Origin: DASQUK01 sp035697145
Lineage (GTDB): Bacteria; Actinomycetota; Acidimicrobiia; Acidimicrobiales; VFJN01
Assembly: GCA_035697145.1 (NCBI GenBank)
Contig: DASSDL010000201.1
Location: 1 to 22,154, forward strand
Length of the DNA stretch: 22,154 nt
Direction: 5' to 3'
The translations under genes and the position numbers were made by a program. Below are positions 15,967 through 22,154 of this stretch, in pieces; within the stretch, counting starts at the first letter, position 1; each line of letters starts with the position of its first letter. The notes beneath the pieces are model-generated. The model was not told where the DNA came from, searched no databases, and was given only the letters and a program-made list of their open reading frames with translations.

Positions 15967-17114
15967 GGGTGCTCGACACCTCCGGGCTGCGGTCGTTCCG
16001 CATTCCGCTGGGGGGTGAAGCGGGGACACCGATCGAGCTGCTACGGCGCGATGGCGAGCTCGGGTCGGACGCCCGTGTCGATGTGCGGCTGATGGTGGCC
16101 CGACGCTCCGCTCCCGATGTGAGCCACCACCGCTTCGGCGACCTGGTCGACAATCTCGATGCCGGCGACCTGCTGGTCGTGAACACCTCGGCCGTGATCC
16201 CTGCGGCGCTGGACGCCCGGGGGACCGACGGATCGGACCTGCGCCTGCACCTGTCGACCGAGCAGCCGGGCGGCTTCTGGGTGGTCGAGCCGCGCCACCC
16301 GGCGGGTCCTGGCACCGAGCGCTACCTGGGCAGGCCACCCGCCCACCTGGTCCTGCCGGGCGGCGGACGGGCCGAACTCCTCGCCCCCTACCCCGCCGGC
16401 ACCGGTCTCGAGCGGCTGTGGTTGGCCCGCCTCGATCTGCCCGGCGACGCCGGTGGGCCGAACCCCACCCGTTCTGGCGTCTCTCCGGTCGACATCTCGG
16501 CGCGAGGGACGCCAGAACGTCTGCTGGCCTACCTACGCGCCCACGGCCAGCCGATCCGCTATGCCCATGCCGAGGCGGCGTGGCCGATCGAGGCCTACCA
16601 GTCGGTCTTCTCGCGGGACCCCGGCTCGGCGGAGATGCCGAGCGCGGCCCGTCCCTTCACCGAGGCGCTAGTGACCGAGCTGGTGACGCGAGGGATCGTC
16701 CTTGCTCCGATCACCCTGCACACCGGTGTGTCGTCGCAGGAGGCCGGCGAGCCGCCCTACGCCGAGCGCTACGAGGTGCCGGCGGCAACCGCCTCGCTGG
16801 TCAACGCCGCCCATGCGGAGGGCCGACGGGTGATCGCGGTGGGGACGACGGTGGTGCGGGCCCTGGAGTCCACCGCGGACGAGGCGGGCCGATCGCATCC
16901 CGGGCGTGGCTGGACCGAGCTGGTGGTCACGCCCGAACGGGGCGTGCGGGTGGTCGACGGGCTCGTTACCGGCTGGCACGAGCCCGAGTCGTCACACCTG
17001 GCCATGCTCGAGGCCATCGCCGGCCGCGAGCTCATGGACGCGTCGTACGCGGCGGCCGTCGACGAGGGCTACCGCTGGCACGAGTTCGGCGACAGCCACC
17101 TGATCCTGCCGTAA
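15963..17114 (+). CDS. Divergent QueA-like protein (S-adenosylmethionine:tRNA ribosyltransferase-isomerase family)
   Basis: This 383-aa protein has the overall QueA layout: HHRFGDLVDNLDAGDLLVVN with VIPAAL in the N-terminal half, GQPIRYAH, YQSVFSRDPGSAEMPSA, then RRVIAVGTTVVRALES and the C-terminal SHLAMLEAIAGRELM. True QueA makes epoxyqueuosine from SAM and preQ1-modified tRNA. Here PTAGLHF is replaced by PSAARPF (about 225-231) and HVGxGTFxPV by HTGVSSQEAG (about 253-262). No other queuosine gene is near, so it may not do the QueA reaction. The ATG at 15963 overlaps the SDR stop. The frame is open far upstream through the SDR gene, which is a shadow. An inverted repeat lies at codons 170-186. 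Confidence 0.8.
   Translation: MRVLDTSGLRSFRIPLGGEAGTPIELLRRDGELGSDARVDVRLMVARRSAPDVSHHRFGDLVDNLDAGDLLVVNTSAVIPAALDARGTDGSDLRLHLSTEQPGGFWVVEPRHPAGPGTERYLGRPPAHLVLPGGGRAELLAPYPAGTGLERLWLARLDLPGDAGGPNPTRSGVSPVDISARGTPERLLAYLRAHGQPIRYAHAEAAWPIEAYQSVFSRDPGSAEMPSAARPFTEALVTELVTRGIVLAPITLHTGVSSQEAGEPPYAERYEVPAATASLVNAAHAEGRRVIAVGTTVVRALESTADEAGRSHPGRGWTELVVTPERGVRVVDGLVTGWHEPESSHLAMLEAIAGRELMDASYAAAVDEGYRWHEFGDSHLILP
16470..16519. repeat. Long perfect inverted repeat inside the QueA-like gene
   Basis: CGTTCTGGCGTC at 16470-16481 is the exact reverse complement of 16508-16519. With one G-U pair the stem extends to 16 base pairs (16470-16485 with 16504-16519) around an 18-base loop. It encodes RSGVSPVDISARGTPER in frame, between the PNPT and LLAYLRAHG segments of the protein. 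Its function is unknown; it could be an RNA hairpin or a small inserted palindromic element. Confidence 0.7.
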
Positions 17115-17135
17115 CTGGCCACCACCCCCCGTTCT

Positions 17136-17912
17136 CTAGCGGATGACCGGCGGTTTGCCGCCTCCGAGGATGCTCAGTTCGCCGGAGGTGGCGCCACCGT
17201 CGACGGTCAGCTCGGCGCCGGTGGTGTAGCTGGAGTCGTCGCTGGCGAGGAACAGCACCGCCCGGGCCGCCTCGTCGGGACGGCCCATGCGAGGCACGGG
17301 CAGGCGCTTGTAGTACGGGGCGTCGGGATCGGTGCCCTCGAGCATCGGCGTGTCGATGCCCCCCGGATGCACCGAGTTGACCCGGATGCCCTTGGGGCCG
17401 AGGTCGATCGCTGCCGACTTGGTGAGCCCCCGCACCGCCCACTTGCTGGCCACGTAGGCGCCGAGGTACGGCAGCCCGGTGAGGCCCGCAGTCGAGGAGA
17501 TGTTGACGATCGAGCCGCCCCCGGCCTTGGCCATCGAGGGCGTCACCGCCTTGATGCCCAGGAACACGCCGGTGAGGTTGACCTGCAGGATGCGGTCGAA
17601 ATCCGCCCGCTCGGTCTGGTCGACGGCCCGGAACATGAGGATGCCGGCGTTGTTCACCAGCACGGTGACGGGACCGAAGCGGTCCTCGGTCAGCGCCACC
17701 GCCGCCGCCCACTGGGCTTCGTCGGTGACGTCGAGGTGGGTGTACGCCGCCCCATCGGAGCCCAACTCGGCGGCCACCGACGCGCCCTCGTCGTCGAGCA
17801 CGTCGCCGATGACGACCCGGGCACCCTCGGCCACGAACAGGCGCGCCTCGGCCGCACCCTGACCCCGGGCCCCGCCGCTGATGATCGCGACCTTGCCGTC
17901 CAGCCGTCCCAT
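17136..17912 (-). CDS. SDR oxidoreductase, 3-alpha/20-beta-hydroxysteroid dehydrogenase-like
   Basis: This classical SDR has 258 aa with GGARGQG at 13-19, Asp37 at the end of the second strand (VVIGDVLD, favouring NAD(H)), NNAG at 87-90, Ser140, Tyr153 and Lys157 (YVASK). The combination GGARGxGA ... VVIGDVLDDEG ... NLTGVFLGI is close, from memory, to M. tuberculosis FabG3 (Rv2002), a 20-beta-hydroxysteroid dehydrogenase. ATG 17912 has a purine-rich GGAAGGGGG just upstream and is 18 nt after the thiolase-like gene. As last gene of an operon behind a KstR-like box, a steroid or hydroxyacyl substrate is likely. It converges on the QueA-like gene with a 21-nt gap and no visible terminator. Confidence 0.9.
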   Translation of the reverse strand: MGRLDGKVAIISGGARGQGAAEARLFVAEGARVVIGDVLDDEGASVAAELGSDGAAYTHLDVTDEAQWAAAVALTEDRFGPVTVLVNNAGILMFRAVDQTERADFDRILQVNLTGVFLGIKAVTPSMAKAGGGSIVNISSTAGLTGLPYLGAYVASKWAVRGLTKSAAIDLGPKGIRVNSVHPGGIDTPMLEGTDPDAPYYKRLPVPRMGRPDEAARAVLFLASDDSSYTTGAELTVDGGATSGELSILGGGKPPVIR

Positions 17913-17930
17913 CCAGCCCCCTTCCCTGCC

Positions 17931-19100
17931 CTATGGCTTGTCGGCGCCCACCGCCCACATGGAGAAGAACTGCGAGCCGCCGCCGTAGGCGTGCCCGAGC
18001 GCGAGGCGGGCGCCGTCGATCTGGTGCTCGCCGGCCTGGCCCCGTACCTGCATGGCGGCCTCGGCGAAGCGGATCATCCCCGAAGCGCCGATGGGGTTGG
18101 ACGAGAGCACGCCGCCCGACGGGTTCCAGGGAATGTCGCCGTCCATCTGGGTCGCCCCGTCCTCCACCAGAGTCCAGCCCTTGCCCTTGTCGGCGAAGCC
18201 GAGGTTCTCGAGCCACATGGGTTCGTACCACGAGAACGGCACGTAGACCTCCGCCACGTCGACCTGGGCGCGCGGATCGGTGATCGCAGCTTGCCGGTAG
18301 ACGTCGGCGGCGCACTCCCGGCCCGCCTCGGGGTTGACCTGGTCACGACCCGGGAACGTCGTGGGCTCGGAGCGCATGGCGCCACCGAGCATCCAGGCCG
18401 GCTGCCGGCCGGCGGAGGCCGCAACGTCGCCCGCGGCCTCATCGGTGAGCACCATGGCGCATGCGCCGTCGGACGACGGGCAGGTCTCGGAGTAACGGAT
18501 CGGGTCCCACAGCATCATCGAGTCCCGCACCGAGTCGAAGCTGATGTCGTGCTCGTGCAGGTGGGCCTTGGGGTTCTTGAGGGCGTTGAGCCGGTCCTTC
18601 AGCGCCACCAGCACCCCGATGTGGTCAGGCGCCCCGGAGCGGCGCATGTAGGCCCGGATGTGCGGTGCGAAGTAGCCGCCGGCCCCGGCCACCAGCGGCG
18701 GCTGGAACGGGATCGGCAGCGTCAGCGCCCACATCGCCTCGCTCTCCGACTGCTTCTCGAAGGCGACGGTGAGCACCCGCCCGTGGATCCCGGCCTGAAC
18801 CAGGCTGGTGGCCACCAGGGCGGTCGAGCCGCCCACCGAACCGGCGGTGTGCACCCGCAGCATCGGCTTGCCGACGCATCCCAAGGCGTCGGCCAGGTAG
18901 AGCTCGGGCATCATCACGCCCTCGAAGAAGTCGGGCGCCTTGCCGATGACCACCGCCTCGATGTCCGACCAGTCCATCTCGGCGTCTGCCAACGCCTCGT
19001 GGGCCGCCTCACGCACCAAGCCGGCGATCGACACGTCGCCCCGGGTGGCCTGGTGCCTCGTCTGCCCGATGCCGACGACGGCGACGCGTTCCTTCCCCAT
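17931..19100 (-). CDS. Thiolase-superfamily lipid-transfer protein, Ltp3-like, lacking the catalytic cysteine
   Basis: This 389-aa member of the SCP2-type thiolase group begins ERVAVVGIGQTRH and has the C-terminal WNPSGGVLSSNPIGASG and GHAYGGGSQF motifs. The nucleophile site (normally ACASG) reads HTAGSVGG at 84-91, and the His of the usual GHPxG motif is Asn (SSNPIG). It therefore should not perform ordinary thiolysis. The start at 19100 forms a TGATG overlap with the upstream gene and has GGAGGGGG before it; an upstream ATG at 19121 would only add a short odd tail. It is immediately downstream of an Ltp4-like partner, an order that matches ltp4-ltp3 of M. tuberculosis (Rv3522-Rv3523). A heteromer is likely. 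Confidence 0.87.
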   Translation of the reverse strand: MGKERVAVVGIGQTRHQATRGDVSIAGLVREAAHEALADAEMDWSDIEAVVIGKAPDFFEGVMMPELYLADALGCVGKPMLRVHTAGSVGGSTALVATSLVQAGIHGRVLTVAFEKQSESEAMWALTLPIPFQPPLVAGAGGYFAPHIRAYMRRSGAPDHIGVLVALKDRLNALKNPKAHLHEHDISFDSVRDSMMLWDPIRYSETCPSSDGACAMVLTDEAAGDVAASAGRQPAWMLGGAMRSEPTTFPGRDQVNPEAGRECAADVYRQAAITDPRAQVDVAEVYVPFSWYEPMWLENLGFADKGKGWTLVEDGATQMDGDIPWNPSGGVLSSNPIGASGMIRFAEAAMQVRGQAGEHQIDGARLALGHAYGGGSQFFSMWAVGADKP

Positions 19101-20155
19101 CAGGCCCCCTCCAGCACGCACACAAGGTTCTGCTGGAGGCAGGGCCCGCTGGTGGCGTGGGCCACCGCCCGCTGGGCCTCGCCGCGTCGGATGCGGGCTG
19201 CGGCCTCACCGATGCGGATGAGGCCAGCGGCCATGATCGGGTTGGCGGCGAGCGGCCCACCGGACGGGTTCACGGCCACGCCGTCGCCCAGCCCGAGCGC
19301 GTCACGCAGCAGCACCTCCTGGTGGCTGAAGGGCGCGTGCAGCTCGGCCACGTCGACCGGCGCGTCGCCGACGCCCGCGCGCTCGCCGGCCAGGCGGGTG
19401 GACGGCGAGGACGTGAGGTCGCGCACGCCGAGGCCGTGGGCCTCGATGCGATGGTCGATCCCCCGGATCCACGCCGGTCGGTCGACCAGCTCCCGGGCCC
19501 GGTCGCCGGCCGCCAGGATCATCGCCGCGGCCCCGTCACCGATCGGCGGGCAGTCGTGGCGGCGCAGCGGCGAGGCGACCTCGGGCTCCTTCAGCAGCAC
19601 GTCGGGGTCGTCGGAGCCCTGCAGCTGGGCGAAGGGGTTGTCGGCGGCCGACCTGCGGCTGCGGGCAGCGACCTCCGCCATCTCCCCCACCGAGGTCACG
19701 CCCGCTTCGATGCACGCACGGGCCTGGAGGGCGGCGAGCGCCACGCTGTCGGGCCACAGCGGCGCCACGTAGTACGGGTCCAGCTGGCGGGACAGCACGT
19801 CGCGCAGCGAGCCCGGCGACGCCTTGCCGTAGCTGTACACCAGAGCGGTGTCGGCGGCGCCCGTCTGGATCTTGACCCACGCCTCGTACAGGGCCCAGGC
19901 CCCGTCCATCTCGACATGGCTCTCGCTGATGGGCGGCGACGCACCCACCCCGTCGAGGGTCATCACGAAGCTGAACGCGGCGCCGGCCAGGTAGTCGGTG
20001 CTGCCCGAGCAGGTGAAGTCGATCTGGGACTGGTCCAGGCCGACATCGGTCTTCACCTGGTGCAGCACCGGCATCAGCATCTCGACCTCGTTGCGCTGCT
20101 GCTCGCGGCGCACGTGGTGCGACTGGGCGAAGGCCACGACGGCCACCTCGCGCAT
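19100..20155 (-). CDS. Thiolase-superfamily lipid-transfer protein, Ltp4-like, lacking the catalytic cysteine
   Basis: This 351-aa thiolase homologue starts MREVAVVAFAQSHH. The segment that should hold the nucleophile reads HVEMDGAWALYEAWVKIQTG (80-99), with no Cys, although CSG occurs earlier at 49-51. The C-terminal motifs are VNPSGGPLAANPIMAAG, with Asn for the GHP histidine, and ATSGPCLQQN. Length and order agree with Ltp4 of the mycobacterial cholesterol regulon (about 354 aa, from memory). The start at 20155 shares one base with the stop of the upstream DUF35 gene (TGATG), so the frame that is open further upstream is not used. It probably forms a complex with the Ltp3-like protein and the DUF35 proteins. 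Confidence 0.87.
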   Translation of the reverse strand: MREVAVVAFAQSHHVRREQQRNEVEMLMPVLHQVKTDVGLDQSQIDFTCSGSTDYLAGAAFSFVMTLDGVGASPPISESHVEMDGAWALYEAWVKIQTGAADTALVYSYGKASPGSLRDVLSRQLDPYYVAPLWPDSVALAALQARACIEAGVTSVGEMAEVAARSRRSAADNPFAQLQGSDDPDVLLKEPEVASPLRRHDCPPIGDGAAAMILAAGDRARELVDRPAWIRGIDHRIEAHGLGVRDLTSSPSTRLAGERAGVGDAPVDVAELHAPFSHQEVLLRDALGLGDGVAVNPSGGPLAANPIMAAGLIRIGEAAARIRRGEAQRAVAHATSGPCLQQNLVCVLEGA

Positions 20156-20676
20156 CAGACGTGCTCCCGGTAGCTCTCGTAGGGGGCGTCGGGCTCGCCA
20201 GTGGGGCGCCACCACTTGATGGACGCCAGGTTGGGCTGCAGCTCGCCGGAGTCGACCCACACCGCCTCGACCCGCATCCCCATGCGGATCTGGTCGAAGG
20301 GGATCTCCTGGACGAGCCCGAACAGGCCCATGTCGGCCCCGTCCGGGAGCACCGAGGCGCACACGTACGGCAGCTCCATGGCCGAGCCGCTGAACTTCAC
20401 GTTGACCACGCAGAAGGTCGTCACGATGCCCCGGTCTGCCAGCTCGACCTGCTCGCCGGTGGGAACACCGTCGGTGGGGCACGACCCGCGCGGCGGCAGC
20501 ATCACCTTGCCGCAGACGGGGCAGCGCTCCCCCAGGATCTTCTTGGACGCGATGCCGCGCAGGAACCGCGAGGTCGCCTCGCCGGCCCTGAACGTGTACT
20601 CGAGCCGCGCGGGCGCGCGGATGCTGCGGACGAGTTCGACGTCGCGCAGCGCCGCCGGCAAGACGAGCTCGCTCAC
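20155..20676 (-). CDS. DUF35 OB-fold protein with rubredoxin-like zinc ribbon (ChsH2/Rv3521-like)
   Basis: This 173-aa protein has an N-terminal helix, a zinc ribbon CPVCGK ... SCPTDG (Cys52, Cys55, Cys66) and an OB-fold (GIVTTFCVVNVKFSG ... YVCASVLPDGADMGLFGLV). DUF35 proteins bind thiolase-fold enzymes and shape their active sites, as in the Ltp2-ChsH2 aldolase. The fourth zinc ligand, usually Cys, is Asp69 here. The GTG start at 20676 gives a four-base overlap with the preceding DUF35 gene. It directly precedes the Ltp4-like gene, so it is the likely partner of the thiolase pair. Confidence 0.87.
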   Translation of the reverse strand: MSELVLPAALRDVELVRSIRAPARLEYTFRAGEATSRFLRGIASKKILGERCPVCGKVMLPPRGSCPTDGVPTGEQVELADRGIVTTFCVVNVKFSGSAMELPYVCASVLPDGADMGLFGLVQEIPFDQIRMGMRVEAVWVDSGELQPNLASIKWWRPTGEPDAPYESYREHV

Positions 20677-21122
20677 GCGGCGTCCACCGGCTCGAAGCAG
20701 GCGATGTCGGTGATCGAGCCGACCCGTTGGTCGTTCCAGCGGATCCGAACCGGCATCCCGGATGCCATCCGTTCCGGCGAACCGGCGTCGACGGCGTGCA
20801 ACAGGCCCGTGTCGGCCCCGTCGAGCTGGATCAGTGCCCAGGCGAAGGGCCGGTCGAGGGATTGGTTGGGTCGGGGCTCGGGTTCCCACGACCAGGTGGT
20901 GACGGTGCCGGTCTTCCCCAGCTCGACCAGCTCGGTCAGCTCGTCGCTGGTGACGGGGTCGTACTCCACCGGTGGGCACAGGACCCGGCCGTCCACGGCC
21001 CGCACGCCGAGCACGAGGCCCTCGCGCAGCCCGGTCAAGAACGCGCTCTGGACCGGACCCACCGTCCGGCTGAACGGATACTCCAGGACGAGCGGCGCCG
21101 ACAGGATCTCGGCGTCGGGCAT
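20673..21122 (-). CDS. DUF35 OB-fold protein without zinc ribbon
   Basis: This 149-aa protein has the DUF35/OB-fold look: SAFLTGLREGLVLGVRAVDG, then PPVEYDP, GTVTTWSWE, PFAWALIQLDGADTGLLHAV and GMPVRIRW. Only one cysteine (Cys49) lies where the CxxC-CxxC ribbon should be, so metal binding there is lost. ATG 21122 follows GGGGGAG with five bases between. It is the first gene of the operon and lies 18 nt from the candidate operator. Together with the next gene it may replace the single longer DUF35 protein (Rv3521-like) of mycobacteria. Confidence 0.8.
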   Translation of the reverse strand: MPDAEILSAPLVLEYPFSRTVGPVQSAFLTGLREGLVLGVRAVDGRVLCPPVEYDPVTSDELTELVELGKTGTVTTWSWEPEPRPNQSLDRPFAWALIQLDGADTGLLHAVDAGSPERMASGMPVRIRWNDQRVGSITDIACFEPVDAA

Positions 21123-21139
21123 GGCAGCTCCCCCACAGG

Positions 21140-21153
21140 TGAAACAGGTTCTA
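21140..21153. promoter_or_regulatory. Candidate KstR-type operator upstream of the DUF35/thiolase operon
   Basis: TGAAACAGGTTCTA fits all eight fixed bases of TNNAACNNGTTNNA. It lies 18 nt upstream of the start codon of the first DUF35 gene, where a bound repressor would block transcription. It shares the right half-site GTTCTA with the box at 9788-9801. Confidence 0.6.
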
Positions 21154-21200
21154 CCTCGGGCTTGGTCTAGCAGCTTTGCGAATCAGGCGGAAGCGCTCAC

Positions 21201-21263
21201 CCGCCGGGCAGCGGCACCGGCCTGGGCCTGAACATCAGCCACACCATCGTGGTCCGCCAGAGG
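21201..21263 (+). pseudogene. Possible remnant of a histidine kinase C-terminus
   Basis: In one plus-strand frame the spacer reads PPGSGTGLGLNISHTIVVRQ, which looks like the G2 box and following helix of a histidine-kinase ATPase domain. The frame upstream hits a stop at 21168-21170, and the expected HGG segment is missing downstream. It may be a decayed fragment marking an old rearrangement, or chance. Confidence 0.3.
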
Positions 21264-21290
21264 CGTTCCCGTCCCGCGTCGCACAGGGCT

Positions 21291-21851
21291 TCAGGACGTG
21301 CCGGCGAAGTCGACATCCTTGGTCTCGACCGTCCCGGCCGTCCGCCCCGGCGCCGCCTGGTCGGTCCAGTACAGGTTCGTGTGCGCGACGACCTGGTCCG
21401 GCGGCGGCGCGCCCCATGCCGTCTGGTCCTCCGTCGTGTGGGCGTCGCTGACAAGGGTCGCGTCGTACCCCCTGACGAACGCGCCGTGGAGCGTCGAGCG
21501 GATGCATGCATCGGTCTGTGCGCCGACGACGACGAGTCGCCCGACTCCGAGGCCCGACAGCACGGTCTCGAGGGTGGTGTCCTCAAAGGAGTCGCCGTAG
21601 TTCTTCTCGACGAGCGGCTCGACGTCGCCCGGATTCAGCTCGGGGACGATCCGCCAGTCGTCGCTCTCCCTCGCAAGCTGCTCGTCGGAGTGCTGAACCC
21701 AGACAACGGGGACCCGTTCCCGCCGCGCCTTCTCGACAAGGCGGCTGACGTTCGCGACCACCGCGTCGCGCTCGTGAGCCCCCTCGACGACGCCGTTCTG
21801 CACGTCGACGACGAGGAGTGCGGTGTTCGGCCGGTTCTCGAGTGTGGTCAT
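21291..21851 (-). CDS. Isochorismatase-family cysteine hydrolase
   Basis: This 186-aa alpha/beta hydrolase has the family triad Asp16 (LLVVDVQNG), Lys83 (VEKNYGDSF) and Cys116 (GAQTDACIRST), plus a conserved cis-peptide region near GAQTDA. Such enzymes cleave isochorismate, nicotinamide, carbamates or related amides; the substrate here is not evident. ATG 21851 overlaps the stop of the upstream alcohol dehydrogenase (ATGA), so the two are co-translated. Codon use looks a little less GC-rich than in neighbours, by eye only. It has no evident link to the steroid genes. Confidence 0.88.
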   Translation of the reverse strand: MTTLENRPNTALLVVDVQNGVVEGAHERDAVVANVSRLVEKARRERVPVVWVQHSDEQLARESDDWRIVPELNPGDVEPLVEKNYGDSFEDTTLETVLSGLGVGRLVVVGAQTDACIRSTLHGAFVRGYDATLVSDAHTTEDQTAWGAPPPDQVVAHTNLYWTDQAAPGRTAGTVETKDVDFAGTS

Positions 21852-22154
21852 GCGTCCGGGAAGCTGATGACCGAGCGGATCACGGTGCCGGCCTTGAGGT
21901 CGGCCACGGCGTCGTTGACGCCGTCGATGGTGATCTTCTTGGAGATCATGCCCTCGAGGTCGAGGCGGCCGTGCCTCCAGAGGTTGAGGATCCGGGCGAA
22001 GTCGCGGCGCACGTCGGCGGAGCCGTAGTACGAGCCCTTGATCGTCTTCTCGTCGAAGAACAGCTCGAAGGCGTTGAACGAGACGGTCTGTTCGGCGCTG
22101 CCCACGCCGATGATGCAGGTGGTGCCGCCCCGGCGGGTCACGTCGTAGGCGCTG
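21848..22154 (-). CDS. Zinc-type alcohol dehydrogenase (MDR family), C-terminal part; 5' end outside the window
   Basis: The frame is open to the window edge, and about 101 C-terminal residues are visible: AYDVTRRGGTTCIIGVGS (end of the Rossmann fold), FELFFDEKTIKGSYYGSADV, and a final segment ending TVIRSVISFPDA. This matches class III-like or NDMA-dependent medium-chain alcohol dehydrogenases. Catalytic zinc ligands would lie outside the window. The gene overlaps the isochorismatase-family gene by four bases. Confidence 0.85.
   Translation of the reverse strand, partial: SAYDVTRRGGTTCIIGVGSAEQTVSFNAFELFFDEKTIKGSYYGSADVRRDFARILNLWRHGRLDLEGMISKKITIDGVNDAVADLKAGTVIRSVISFPDA

Noticed and set aside
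17367..19772. An 801-codon plus-strand open frame antisense to the SDR and both thiolase homologues
   Set aside because: The minus-strand genes have clear motifs and coupled starts; the plus frame is His/Arg/Gly-rich with no family signature, a usual high-GC shadow.

Overview
The window is high-GC, densely coded bacterial DNA with short spacers, many 1-4 nt start/stop overlaps and frequent GTG starts. Gene content (an F420-type luciferase-like oxidoreductase, a DivIVA-like coiled-coil protein, a KshA-like Rieske oxygenase, lipid-transfer-type thiolase homologues with DUF35 partners, a glycine riboswitch before gcvP) points to an actinobacterium. It looks more like a lineage such as Acidimicrobiia than Mycobacterium itself, but this placement is inference. 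No rRNA, tRNA, CRISPR array, transposase or phage gene was seen.

Layout. (1) 1-2668, plus strand: the end of an ABC-2 type permease, its ATPase and a second permease, tightly packed. (2) 2749-5811, plus: a glycine riboswitch that looks like a single aptamer followed by a collapsed second one, then full-length gcvP. (3) 5751-9720, minus: an operon of a DivIVA-like 11-residue-repeat coiled-coil protein, an Rv3520c-like F420 oxidoreductase and an acyl-CoA synthetase, whose tail overlaps gcvP convergently. (4) 9836-10909, plus: a KshA-like Rieske oxygenase divergent from that operon. (5) 11098-13107, plus: a Tet(M)/Otr(A)-type ribosomal-protection GTPase with a small ORF across its start and a frameshift near its end. 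(6) 13190-15095, plus: a GAF histidine kinase and a NarL/LuxR response regulator. (7) 15232-17114, plus: an SDR coupled to a divergent QueA-like protein that carries an internal palindrome. (8) 17136-21122, minus: a five-gene operon of DUF35, DUF35, Ltp4-like, Ltp3-like and an SDR of the hydroxysteroid dehydrogenase type. (9) 21291-22154, minus: an isochorismatase-family hydrolase and the end of a zinc alcohol dehydrogenase.

The main theme is a probable steroid or isoprenoid-lipid catabolic locus. Two exact matches to the mycobacterial KstR operator consensus TNNAACNNGTTNNA lie in promoter positions: 9788-9801, between the coiled-coil/F420/acyl-CoA synthetase operon and the Rieske gene, and 21140-21153, just upstream of the DUF35/thiolase/SDR operon. 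No other exact match was noticed by eye. Together they suggest that regions 3, 4 and 8 form one regulon resembling the M. tuberculosis Rv3520c-Rv3526 neighbourhood, interrupted here by the tet-like gene, the two-component system and the SDR/QueA-like pair. Both thiolase homologues lack the nucleophilic cysteine, so they probably do a reaction other than thiolysis, possibly retro-aldol cleavage like Ltp2 with ChsH2.
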